Shown here piece after piece: positions 1-6,301 of a stretch of 18,839 bases of DNA (positions within the stretch are counted from its first letter, which is position 1; every line of letters begins with the position of its first letter). This DNA comes from Candidatus Kerfeldbacteria bacterium (GTDB taxonomy: Bacteria; Patescibacteriota; Patescibacteriia; SBBC01). Both the position numbers and the translations under genes were made by a program. Where the stretch lies: the NCBI GenBank assembly GCA_016204645.1, contig JACQKI010000052.1:1-18839 (forward strand), given 5' to 3'. Under the pieces are notes generated by a model. The model was not told where the DNA came from. It saw only the letters and a list, made by a program, of their open reading frames with translations, and did no database searches.

Positions 1-417
1 CGGGTCAACCGGGAACGCTCGGCGCGTGACCTAGCGCCGTTGCGTCAGAGTCGGACGCTGCAGCAGGCCGCCTACCGCAAAGCCCGCAGCTTAGTGCGCG
101 CCCAGTACTTCGGCCATGTCTTTGGAAATCAATCGCTGCGCCAGTCACTCGGCGTCCGCGCGCGGTTCACGCACCTGGGTGAAAATTTGGCGCTCGGTTT
201 TGCCGGCGCGCGTCCGGCTGTTCGAGGCTTCATGGCGTCGACGCCGCACCGTCGCAATCTACTCAGTCAGCGCTACACCCATGTGGGCGTGGCCGTCGTT
301 GACGGTTACTTCTACGGCAAGCGCACCACCCTGGTGGTTCAAGTCTTCGGCCGCCAGCACAACGTCCAACCGCGGCCGGAAATTCGTCTGGCTAAAGCCA
401 AGGTCCGCATGGTTTAA
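1..417 (+). CDS. CAP-domain (SCP/YkwD-like) protein, 3' part
   Basis: The frame is open from the first base, so the gene starts upstream of the window and only the C-terminal 138 residues are seen. They form nearly a whole CAP domain. It opens with VNRERSARDLAPL and an L..AA..KA helix, followed by YFGH, then HLGENLALG, the FM.S..HR.NLL block, and a VGVAVVDG...VVQVFG strand pair at the end. Bacterial proteins of this family are usually exported or envelope-bound; the signal peptide or membrane anchor would lie outside the window. The molecular activity of bacterial CAP domains is not well defined, so no reaction is assigned. The gene converges on the broken GxxExxY gene, with a CGAAT array between them. 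The family call is firm; the full architecture is unknown. Confidence 0.85.
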   Translation, partial: RVNRERSARDLAPLRQSRTLQQAAYRKARSLVRAQYFGHVFGNQSLRQSLGVRARFTHLGENLALGFAGARPAVRGFMASTPHRRNLLSQRYTHVGVAVVDGYFYGKRTTLVVQVFGRQHNVQPRPEIRLAKAKVRMV

Positions 418-444
418 GTTTGGCCATGTACTTCTTACGAACAC

Positions 445-854
445 CTACGAATCACGCGAATACCGCGAATCATTCGAGTATAGTACTCTTTTTGGGTACA
501 GATACTTTGATTGAAAGTTAACTATCATACCGAGTTTGATATTCGCACTCTGCAAATAGCGTCTCATTTGGTGGAAGTCCTCTGCTGGATGATTGGTTTA
601 GCCTTGACGTCAATAATTATCTTGTTCTCGACCACAAAATCAACTCGATTTGATAGTCTTCCGGCCACGGCGTACGGATATTCTCGGTTGAATTGAACGT
701 GATTGCGTTTAAATTCAAGCTCTAGGGCATCGCAATACTGTCGTTCTCTACAGAACCGCCCTAGATCACGATGGATCTTGAAGAAAATACCGACCAGCCT
801 GTACGACAGGTCTTTTTCCACAACGTCGTTTCTGATGGTCCACATTCTACCCAT
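445..854 (-). pseudogene. GxxExxY family protein (PD-(D/E)XK-like), frameshifted
   Basis: The intact-frame N-terminal part (854 down to 564, 96 residues) carries the family pattern: VVEKDLSYRLVGIFFKIHRDLG, then G32, E37 and Y40 of the GxxExxY signature, then VDFVVENKIIIDVKA. In that last block D72 and D82-x-K84 sit where PD-(D/E)XK nucleases hold their acidic residues, with Asp instead of the more common Glu. After KPIIQ the frame is lost near 583-584. The family's C-terminus continues in another frame from 582 down to a TAG at 445, reading EDFHQMRRYLQSANIKLG, then MIVNFQSKYLYPKR. Restoring one base gives about 136 residues, a normal family length. The start is uncertain between residues M1 and M4. 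The cellular role of the family is not established. A sequencing indel is possible, although the site is not a homopolymer. Confidence 0.8.
448..476. repeat. Left CGAAT/ATTCG array
   Basis: CGAAT occurs at 448, 457 and 466 with four-base spacers, then the reverse form ATTCG at 472. The array can fold back on itself. It matches in kind the larger array at 936-1014, and the two bracket the GxxExxY pseudogene. Read on the minus strand, it encodes the serine/arginine-rich tail of that gene's restored frame. Confidence 0.7.
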
Positions 855-884
855 AAAATAAACCGGTGGCTGCTTACGCCACCG
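853..884 (-). terminator. Hairpin terminator after smc
   Basis: On the minus strand a 7-bp perfect stem (CGGTGGC with GCCACCG, loop of 7) is followed by GTTTATTTTAT. It lies 130 bases past the smc stop and just ahead of, or overlapping, the GxxExxY start. It is a plausible intrinsic terminator for the long minus-strand operon. Confidence 0.55.
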
Positions 885-935
885 ACGATTCCTATTTACA
901 CCATTGTCTAAATTACGTCAAGTCATTAAGTTCAA

Positions 936-1014
936 CGAATCTACGAACTCTGCGAATTATGCGAATGTTACGAATGTAGTCATTCGAATTATTCGCGTTC
1001 ATTCGCGGTATTCG
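936..1014. repeat. Right CGAAT/ATTCG array
   Basis: Five forward units (CGAAT at 936, 953, 962 and 971; CGAAC at 944) are followed by four reverse units (ATTCG at 982, 991, 1001 and 1010), with 3-6 base spacers. The switch of orientation near 978 makes the whole array a long imperfect inverted repeat. It abuts the smc stop codon at 1018. It is not a CRISPR: the units are 5 bases long and the spacers are tiny. Confidence 0.75.
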
Positions 1015-1017
1015 AAG

Positions 1018-3672
1018 TTACCGATTCCCGTACCGCTTAATCACGTGCTCCGCCTCTTCCAGCTTGACCGACAGCATCCGCGACACCCCGTCGTCGCCCA
1101 TGGTTACGCCGTAGAGAATGTTGGCCTTTTCCATGGTCGCCCGGTTGTGGGTAATGGTCACGAACTGGGTTTGCTTGGCCAGGTGCGCCAGAATCGCGGC
1201 AAAACGCTGTGAATTGGCTTCGTCGAGGGCAGCGTCGACTTCGTCCAGCACCACAAACGGCGAGGGATTATTAGAAATAATGGCGCAGATCAGGGCAATC
1301 GACGTCAGCGCCCGTTCGCCGCCGGACAGCATGGCAATGCCCTTCAGGCGTTTGCCCGGCGGCGTGGCTTGAATCTCAATCCCGGTCACGACCTTCTCGC
1401 CTTGAGCCGGCTTTTTTTTGTCTACCTCACCCTGATCGTCGTCAGTTTCGTCCTCCTCAGCTTCTGCGTCCGGTTCGGCCACCACTTCCTCACGCAGCAG
1501 CACCAGTTTGGCCGAACCGCCGCTGAATAACGATTTGAAAAACTTGCCGAACTCCTGGTTAATTTTATGAAAGGCGTCGTCGAACCGCTCTTTTATGGTC
1601 TGATCGAGCTCGACAATACCGGCTTCCAGCTGGGCCGAGGCTTTGATCAAATCGTCGTACTGAGTTTTTAAAAACGTGTAGCGTTCGTTAGTCTGCGTAT
1701 ACTCCTGCTCCACGCCTTCGTCCAGGCCGCCGATTAACCCCAACTGGTGCTTAAAGCGCTGAACTTCGTCGAGCTGCTCGGGCGTTGGCGGCGCGGTTGA
1801 CTCGCGACTGTCAAAGATCGGAGACCAAGCCTGCTCTTTGACCTCTTCACGGACTTCTCGTTCCACGTCTTGCAGTCGAGTTTCCAAGCGAGCAACCTCA
1901 ATCTTGACTTCGTTTTGTTTGGTGACCACTTGGTTGAGCTGGTCTTGGGCCGTACGCAGCTCCCGCTGAACCCGGAACAGCTCGTCGCGCTTCTTGGTTT
2001 CGGTTTCGTTGAACCGTTGCAGCTCGGCCGTCACCGCGGCCAGTCGTTTGTCGACCGCCGCGATTTTTTTAGCCAAAGCTTCGGACTGTTCTCTGGACGT
2101 CGCAGCCGCATCTTCCTCGGTCTCGGCTCGGGCCCGCGCCAGCTCGCGATCGAGCCGGTCGCGCTCTTCTTCCAATCGCTGGCGGGCGTGCTGCAGCTGC
2201 GCCACCTTCTCCATCTTCAGCCGGACAGACAGCCGCAAATCGTTGGCGCGTTGCGTCGCCGCTTCTCGAAAACTGAGTGCTTGCCGGACTTTGTCTTGCA
2301 ACTCGACGACCTGCTCGGCCGTGACGGTCGCGCCGATCCGCTCCAGCCGCGCGGCCAATCGTTCCGTCCGCTGATCAAGTTCGTCGGCTCGTCGCTGCAG
2401 CTTGGCCAGCTGCTCGGGGGCGGTTACGCCGCGCAGCTCAGCCACGAAGGCTTGCTCAAACCCGACGAACTCAGTGAACTCTCGCTGCACCTCGGGCAAG
2501 GTCACGGCGCCGTGCGCCAAAGCGGCGTGAATATCGTGCACCTCAGCTTCTAGCCGCTCGTAGGCCTTCCGGCGCCCGGCTTCCTCGGCCTCCAGGGCGG
2601 TCAGTTTTGACTGCTCCACGCCCAGGCCGTGCTCTAAACCGGTCGCTTCGGCCACTACCTCAGCCAGCTGTTGGGCCACGGCCGCGGCTTGTTTTTCCAG
2701 CCAGACCACATTGACTTTACCCTGCTGGGCAAAGACCGCGTCCCGCTGGCCTGTCAGCACGGCTTGCTCGGCCAACAGCACGCTCTTATTGGCTTGGGTC
2801 CGCTCGTAGTCGCGCTGCAACGCGGCAAAGGCTTCGGAACGCGACTGTTCCTGTTCGAGTTTAGACAGCTGACGATGTAACTCCTGAACCACCCGGTCAT
2901 GCTTGACCCGCTCAGACTCAAACTGGCTCAGTTGATGCTGCGCCCGACTCAACTGTGATCGCAGCTCCTGCAAAGTGCCGCGATAGGCCTTGACCTGGGC
3001 TGCGGTCAGCTGCTGCTCAACCTCGGTGCGGCGTTCGAGCCGGCGGACTTGCCGCGTTAGCGAGCGCAGGCGGGGCTCGATTTCCTGCAGCAAGGCCTCG
3101 GCTTGTCGAAGATTCTCGCGCGTGTGCTCCAGCTTGTTGATCGTCTGATCGCGCTTGAGCTGATACTGGCGGACGCCGGCGGCTTCGTCAAAAAAATGCT
3201 TTCGTTCTTGCGGGCTGGTGACTAAAAACGAGTCGACCATGCCCTGACCGATCACCGAGTAGGTGCGCTGACCGAAGTTGGCTTTGGCCAGCAGCATTTG
3301 GATGTCGGCCAGCCGCACCGGCCGCTTGTTGATCAAGTACTCGCCGGTGCCGTCGCGAAAGACGCGGCGGGTAATCACCAACTCGGAAAAATCGATCGGC
3401 GCGGCCCGGTCTTCGTTGTTCAAAAACAGCGACACCTCGGCCGCTCCCAGCTTGGTTTTTTTGTCCGAACCGGCAAAAATAGCGTCTTCGGCTTTCTTGC
3501 CGCGAATCAGCTTCAGCGACTGCTCGCCCAACACCCACCGGATGGCGTCGGCGATGTTCGATTTGCCTGACCCATTCGGACCGACGATGGCGGTAATGCC
3601 GCGGCCGAACTCGAGCGCCGTTTTGCTGGCGAAAGATTTAAACCCCTGCATCTCCAGTCGCTCGAGGAACAT
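1018..3672 (-). CDS. smc: Chromosome segregation ATPase SMC, short form
   Basis: This is the ring-forming ATPase that organises and segregates the chromosome. The N-terminal head has Walker A GPNGSGKS at residues 31-38 and the Q-loop/D-region text GQGMVDSFL..SPQERKHFFDEAAG. A charged coiled coil runs from about residue 165 to 700. The C-terminal head has the ABC signature LSGGERALTS at 782-791 and Walker B FVVLDEVDAAL around 806-816. The protein has 884 residues, well below the usual roughly 1,150-1,200. I do not recognise the conserved glycine-rich hinge domain; a short non-coil patch at about 385-435 is the only candidate. A strongly acidic insertion (about 727-763) interrupts the C-terminal head. 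It starts at the ATG 3 bases after the stop of the DUF456-like gene, so the two are probably co-transcribed. No ScpA or ScpB gene is in view. Confidence 0.93.
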   Translation of the reverse strand: MFLERLEMQGFKSFASKTALEFGRGITAIVGPNGSGKSNIADAIRWVLGEQSLKLIRGKKAEDAIFAGSDKKTKLGAAEVSLFLNNEDRAAPIDFSELVITRRVFRDGTGEYLINKRPVRLADIQMLLAKANFGQRTYSVIGQGMVDSFLVTSPQERKHFFDEAAGVRQYQLKRDQTINKLEHTRENLRQAEALLQEIEPRLRSLTRQVRRLERRTEVEQQLTAAQVKAYRGTLQELRSQLSRAQHQLSQFESERVKHDRVVQELHRQLSKLEQEQSRSEAFAALQRDYERTQANKSVLLAEQAVLTGQRDAVFAQQGKVNVVWLEKQAAAVAQQLAEVVAEATGLEHGLGVEQSKLTALEAEEAGRRKAYERLEAEVHDIHAALAHGAVTLPEVQREFTEFVGFEQAFVAELRGVTAPEQLAKLQRRADELDQRTERLAARLERIGATVTAEQVVELQDKVRQALSFREAATQRANDLRLSVRLKMEKVAQLQHARQRLEEERDRLDRELARARAETEEDAAATSREQSEALAKKIAAVDKRLAAVTAELQRFNETETKKRDELFRVQRELRTAQDQLNQVVTKQNEVKIEVARLETRLQDVEREVREEVKEQAWSPIFDSRESTAPPTPEQLDEVQRFKHQLGLIGGLDEGVEQEYTQTNERYTFLKTQYDDLIKASAQLEAGIVELDQTIKERFDDAFHKINQEFGKFFKSLFSGGSAKLVLLREEVVAEPDAEAEEDETDDDQGEVDKKKPAQGEKVVTGIEIQATPPGKRLKGIAMLSGGERALTSIALICAIISNNPSPFVVLDEVDAALDEANSQRFAAILAHLAKQTQFVTITHNRATMEKANILYGVTMGDDGVSRMLSVKLEEAEHVIKRYGNR

Positions 3673-3675
3673 ACG

Positions 3676-4200
3676 CTACCGTACGGCGCTGATGATTTTC
3701 CACAAAAACAACCCGATCATGGCCACGCCGACCGAGAATTTAACCAACGTGCCGCCGATAAACCCGACAATGGTAAAACGGTCGGTCTCAATCCCGAAGA
3801 CGTTATCGCGGCCGCGCAGCATTTCGAAAACGACCGCCCCGAAAATCGGCCCGATCACGAAGCCGCCGAGGATTCCGAACAGCGAGCCGAACAGCCCGCC
3901 CAAGACCGCGCCCAGCATTCCCCAAGCGCTGCCGTGGTACTTTTTCAATCCCCAAACACTGGTGGTGTAGTCGAGAAAGATGGTGGCGAACGCCAGCAGC
4001 GAAACCAGCAGCATGAACTGGGCGTCGACGACCTCGAAGTTGGTGCCGACTCCGTACAAAAAGATGCCCAGCCAGATGACCGGGATCGACGGCAAAAACG
4101 GGAAGACGATGCTGATCAGCCCCACGATGGTCACGGCGAAGGTCGCCAGGAAAATCGCCGAGGTCAGGACGTTGGGGACGTTCATCCCGTTAGAAGCCAC
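3676..4200 (-). CDS. DUF456-like membrane protein
   Basis: This is a hydrophobic protein of 169-174 residues of unknown function. Membrane segments fall at about residues 14-34, 38-52, 61-78, 93-125 and 143-170. The pattern fits DUF456: VGLISIVFPFLPSIPVIWLG near the start, then a glycine-rich GAVLGGLFGSLFGILGGF..GPIFGAVVFE block, and a final GFIGGTLVKF. The start is ambiguous. The GTG at 4200 gives MASNGMNVPN, and an ATG at 4185 gives MNVPN. The first codons lie inside one arm of a perfect inverted repeat (4184-4264), so the 5' end of the gene appears partly repeat-derived and no clear Shine-Dalgarno site is seen. It sits between rnc and smc in one run. Confidence 0.75.
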   Translation of the reverse strand: MASNGMNVPNVLTSAIFLATFAVTIVGLISIVFPFLPSIPVIWLGIFLYGVGTNFEVVDAQFMLLVSLLAFATIFLDYTTSVWGLKKYHGSAWGMLGAVLGGLFGSLFGILGGFVIGPIFGAVVFEMLRGRDNVFGIETDRFTIVGFIGGTLVKFSVGVAMIGLFLWKIISAVR

Positions 4201-4264
4201 GCCGAATAAGATTCATGCATGATTTCATCTTATATTGCGCCACCGCAGTAGCTTCTAACGGGAT
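4184..4264. repeat. 81-bp element with perfect 14-bp inverted ends
   Basis: ATCCCGTTAGAAGC (4184-4197) and GCTTCTAACGGGAT (4251-4264) are exact reverse complements. Inside are a second inverted pair, ATAAGAT (4206-4212) and ATCTTAT (4227-4233), and a central palindrome TCATGCATGA (4213-4222). The element fills the gap between rnc and the DUF456-like gene, overlapping the last base of the rnc stop codon and the first codons of the next gene. It could be a small non-autonomous mobile repeat or a structured mRNA spacer. I see no target-site duplication. Confidence 0.75.
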
Positions 4265-4968
4265 CATGTACTCCACCCTTTGGATTTGATTGCCTCGGAA
4301 GCCGCGGCCACCTGGGCTTCCTGCTTCGATTGCCCTTCGCCGACGGCCACTTCTTCGCCGCCGAGGTAGACTCCGACTCGGAAATGCTTGTCGTGGTCCG
4401 GGCCCCACTCGGCCAGCACTTTGTACGCCGGCGTGATGTTTACGTACTTCTGGGCGAACTCCTGGAAGGTGCTCTTCGGGTCGCGGTACTTCTGCTCGGC
4501 CACGATACCCGCCAGCTTGGATAAAATGTGCCGGTCGATGAACTGCGTAGCCGCGGCCATGCCCTGGTCGAGGTAGAGCGCGCCGATCAGCGCCTCGACT
4601 GTATTGGCCAAGATCGTATGCCGGGCTTTCGAATTCGTGTCTTTCGCTTCGCCGCGCGACAGCAGTAGGTAGGTATCGAAATCGAGCGACAGTGCTACCT
4701 CGGCCAGCGTCTTGGCGTTGACCAGGCTGGCCCGCAGGTTGGTCAGATCGCCTTCCGGATTGGGAAACGTGTGGTACAGGTGCTCGGTCACCACCATCTC
4801 CAGCACGGCGTCGCCTAAAAACTCCAGCCGTTCGTTGTGGCTGAGCTTAAAGCTCGGGTTCTCGTTCAGGTACGAACGGTGGGTAAAGGCTTGGACCAGC
4901 AGGTCGCCGTTCTTAAACGAAGCGCCCAGCGCGGATTCGAGTTGTGAGAAGATGGTGAGGTCAGGCAT
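4264..4968 (-). CDS. rnc: Ribonuclease III
   Basis: This enzyme cuts double-stranded RNA, including rRNA precursors. It has 234 residues, the normal bacterial length. The N-terminal catalytic domain contains HNERLEFLGDAVLE (E49 and D53 as metal ligands) and the second motif ILANTVEALIGALYLDQG with E125. The position usually held by a second Asp is N122 here. The C-terminal double-stranded RNA-binding domain starts around DPKSTFQEFAQ and ends KQEAQVAAASEAIKSKG. The ATG at 4968 directly follows a repeat tract (4970-5008), and no Shine-Dalgarno sequence is visible. It is preceded by nusB and the four-helix-bundle insertion and followed after the 81-bp inverted-repeat element by the DUF456-like gene. 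Confidence 0.95.
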   Translation of the reverse strand: MPDLTIFSQLESALGASFKNGDLLVQAFTHRSYLNENPSFKLSHNERLEFLGDAVLEMVVTEHLYHTFPNPEGDLTNLRASLVNAKTLAEVALSLDFDTYLLLSRGEAKDTNSKARHTILANTVEALIGALYLDQGMAAATQFIDRHILSKLAGIVAEQKYRDPKSTFQEFAQKYVNITPAYKVLAEWGPDHDKHFRVGVYLGGEEVAVGEGQSKQEAQVAAASEAIKSKGWST

Positions 4969-4969
4969 G

Positions 4970-5008
4970 TTGGAAGTTTGGAGGTTTAGTGGTTTGGAGG
5001 TTTAGAAG
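4970..5008. repeat. CTAAACCTCC tract, left of four-helix-bundle gene
   Basis: On the minus strand the unit CTAAACCTCCAAAC appears about two and a half times with small changes, ending 1-2 bases before the rnc start codon. It is in inverted orientation to the tract at 5408-5440. The two bracket the decayed four-helix-bundle gene. Confidence 0.65.
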
Positions 5009-5033
5009 TATCAACTCAAGAAATGGTTGTCGA

Positions 5034-5380
5034 CTAAAGTTTTCCGTAGAGAGCAGACAGCATTTTGCAACGGACGAAATATCGCGAACGATTGTTTCTT
5101 GAGTGGCGTCGTCTATTCAATCAAGTTCGTGGGCCAGTACTAATTGTGTTTCCAATTCGGCGCATGACCCTCTGGCGATAACCACAAACTGCCTAAACTC
5201 TTTCTTCGTACCGCGGAGATGACCTTCGGCAATGTTCGATGGTATTGAAATTGCCGAGCGGCGTATTTGTGCTACCAGGCCGTACTTCTCGTCGTTTGGA
5301 AAATTCTTCGTGATCGTATATACCCGTTTCACTAGAGCGATGGATCGTTGCCAAACTCGAAGATCTTTAAAATCGATCAT
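5034..5380 (-). pseudogene. Four-helix-bundle (23S rRNA IVS/S23-type) protein, broken
   Basis: The N-terminal 87 residues match the four-helix-bundle family first described from 23S rRNA intervening sequences: FKDLRVWQRSIALVKRVYTITKNFP, then LVAQIRRSAISIPSNIAEG, then KKEFRQFVVIARGSCAELETQL. The frame stops at a TGA (5117-5119) where the family continues with its fourth helix. That helix is still readable downstream (IDDATQETIVRDISSVAK), then a one-base loss in the A-run opposite 5063-5066 shifts the frame. After the shift it reads MLSALYGKL and stops at TAG (5034). Repairing both lesions gives about 115 residues, the usual length. The gene sits in the sense direction between nusB and rnc, bracketed by inverted repeat tracts, so it looks like an insertion that is decaying. 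Its function is unknown. Confidence 0.8.
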
Positions 5381-5407
5381 ACATACGTTCAGGGGGACCG
5401 AAACTGA

Positions 5408-5440
5408 CTAAGCCTCTGAACCTCCAAACCTCTAAGCCTC
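5408..5440. repeat. CTAAGCCTC/AACCTCC tract, right of four-helix-bundle gene
   Basis: On the + strand the tract reads CTAAGCCTCTGAACCTCC followed by AAACCTCTAAGCCTC. It is an imperfect inverted partner of 4970-5008. It contains the nusB stop codon (5432-5434) and its last codons, so the nusB C-terminus may have been rewritten by the repeat. Confidence 0.6.
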
Positions 5441-5878
5441 TTTGACTCGTTCACGAGCTGGCGGCAGTCCGCCCATGTCCTTAAACACCGCGCCGAGCAC
5501 GCCGTTGACGAACCGGCCGGACGATTCGCCGCCGAACGACTTGGCCAGCTCGATTGCTTCGTTGATCGCGACCTTCGGCGGAATGTCTTTGGTGAACTTC
5601 AGCTCGTAGACGCCGATACGCAGGATGTTGCGGTCGACGATGGTGATCTGCTGGATCGGCCACTCCGGCGCGTAGTGCTCGATGACCTTGTCGATGTCCG
5701 ACCGGTGCTGCTCGACGCCCTTGACGATCCGCTCGGAAAAACCGCCGTCGTTGAAGTCCGGCGCAAACTCTTTTAGGTTGTGCCGCGTCAGCTCGACTAG
5801 GCTCTGCTTCCGGTCGCTGAAGTCCCACTCGTACAGCGTCTGCATGGCCACCGTTCGGGCGAGGTGACGGTTGGACAT
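5432..5878 (-). CDS. nusB: Transcription antitermination factor NusB
   Basis: NusB joins NusE (S10) on boxA RNA to keep RNA polymerase going through rRNA operons. The 148 residues match the full family: N-terminal RHLARTVAMQTLYEWDF, a middle FSERIVKGVEQHRSDIDKVI, then the hallmark VDRNILRIGVYELKF and IPPKVAINEAIELAKSFGGESSGRFVNGVLGAV. The start ATG at 5878 lies 9 bases after the bL32 stop, so the two genes are surely co-transcribed. The protein ends PPARERVKEA inside the repeat tract 5408-5440. The Shine-Dalgarno site is weak (GAGCGG). Confidence 0.95.
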   Translation of the reverse strand: MSNRHLARTVAMQTLYEWDFSDRKQSLVELTRHNLKEFAPDFNDGGFSERIVKGVEQHRSDIDKVIEHYAPEWPIQQITIVDRNILRIGVYELKFTKDIPPKVAINEAIELAKSFGGESSGRFVNGVLGAVFKDMGGLPPARERVKEA

Positions 5879-5887
5879 AGTTCCGCT

Positions 5888-6145
5888 CTAGCTGCTCGTG
5901 CCGGCTCTGGCTTCGTCGGCCTTGGCTTTCGACGCAGCCGATCGCTTTTTGGCTTTCTTGCCGAGCAGCTGCTCCAACTTCAATACTTCCCGACCGCGGT
6001 AGTAGCCGCAGTAAGGACAGACGCGGTGGGGGAGAATCTGACGCTTGCAGTGGCTGCAGGTCGTTAGATTCGCCTCCACTAAGGCAAAGTGTGCCGACCG
6101 CTCACGTTTGCTCTGCTTGGTTCGACGCTTAGCTGGCAGACCCAT
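5888..6145 (-). CDS. rpmF: 50S ribosomal protein bL32
   Basis: This is a structural protein of the large ribosomal subunit. The N-terminal GLPAKRRTKQSKRERSAHF is the bL32 signature, followed by a zinc ribbon with C30-x2-C33 and C43-x2-C46. At 85 residues it is longer than the usual 55-65; the extra length is a lysine/alanine-rich tail (from about residue 62) that may contact rRNA. It is the first gene of the minus-strand run leading to nusB, rnc and smc. No Shine-Dalgarno sequence is visible before the ATG at 6145. Confidence 0.95.
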   Translation of the reverse strand: MGLPAKRRTKQSKRERSAHFALVEANLTTCSHCKRQILPHRVCPYCGYYRGREVLKLEQLLGKKAKKRSAASKAKADEARAGTSS

Positions 6146-6178
6146 AATTTGTGAAAGATTCTGGTTTGACTAACCTGT

Positions 6179-6207
6179 AGACTACTGCAACTCAGGCGGT
6201 TTGACAA
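6179..6207 (-). promoter_or_regulatory. Possible promoter for the rpmF operon
   Basis: On the minus strand TTGTCA (6207-6202) and TAGTCT (6184-6179) are 17 bases apart. The -10 match is poor. It is notable mainly because its -35 overlaps the -35 of the opposing + strand promoter. Confidence 0.35.
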
Positions 6208-6229
6208 GGGCTACTGGCGGCTGTACGAT
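6201..6229 (+). promoter_or_regulatory. Strong sigma-70-type promoter of the accessory operon
   Basis: TTGACA (6201-6206) is a perfect -35, then a 17-base spacer, then TACGAT (6224-6229). Start of transcription is expected near 6236, giving a leader of about 65 bases. The leader contains another TTGACA at 6261 without a good -10, and a small hairpin (CGCCC...GGGCG, about 6273-6289). Confidence 0.7.
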
Positions 6230-6301
6230 GCGCCTGTTTTCTGGTTCTGTACTCCGTTTTTTGACAATCAACCGCCCGTTTCTTGGGCGCTGGGGGTACC
6301 T

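Noticed and set aside
448..1014. CGAAT arrays as a CRISPR array
   Set aside because: Units are 5 bases, spacers 3-6 bases, orientation flips, and no cas genes are near.
1870..2553. 227-residue open frame on the + strand
   Set aside because: It is antisense to the SMC coiled coil; its leucine/glutamine-rich make-up mirrors the coil codons and it has no start signals.
5034..5380. UGA read as glycine (genetic code 25) instead of a nonsense mutation in the four-helix-bundle gene
   Set aside because: A separate frameshift is still needed, rnc and other genes end normally at TGA, and the lineages using that code are AT-rich.
6261..6289. Second promoter from TTGACA at 6261
   Set aside because: The sequence 17 bases downstream (TGGGCG) does not resemble a -10 box.
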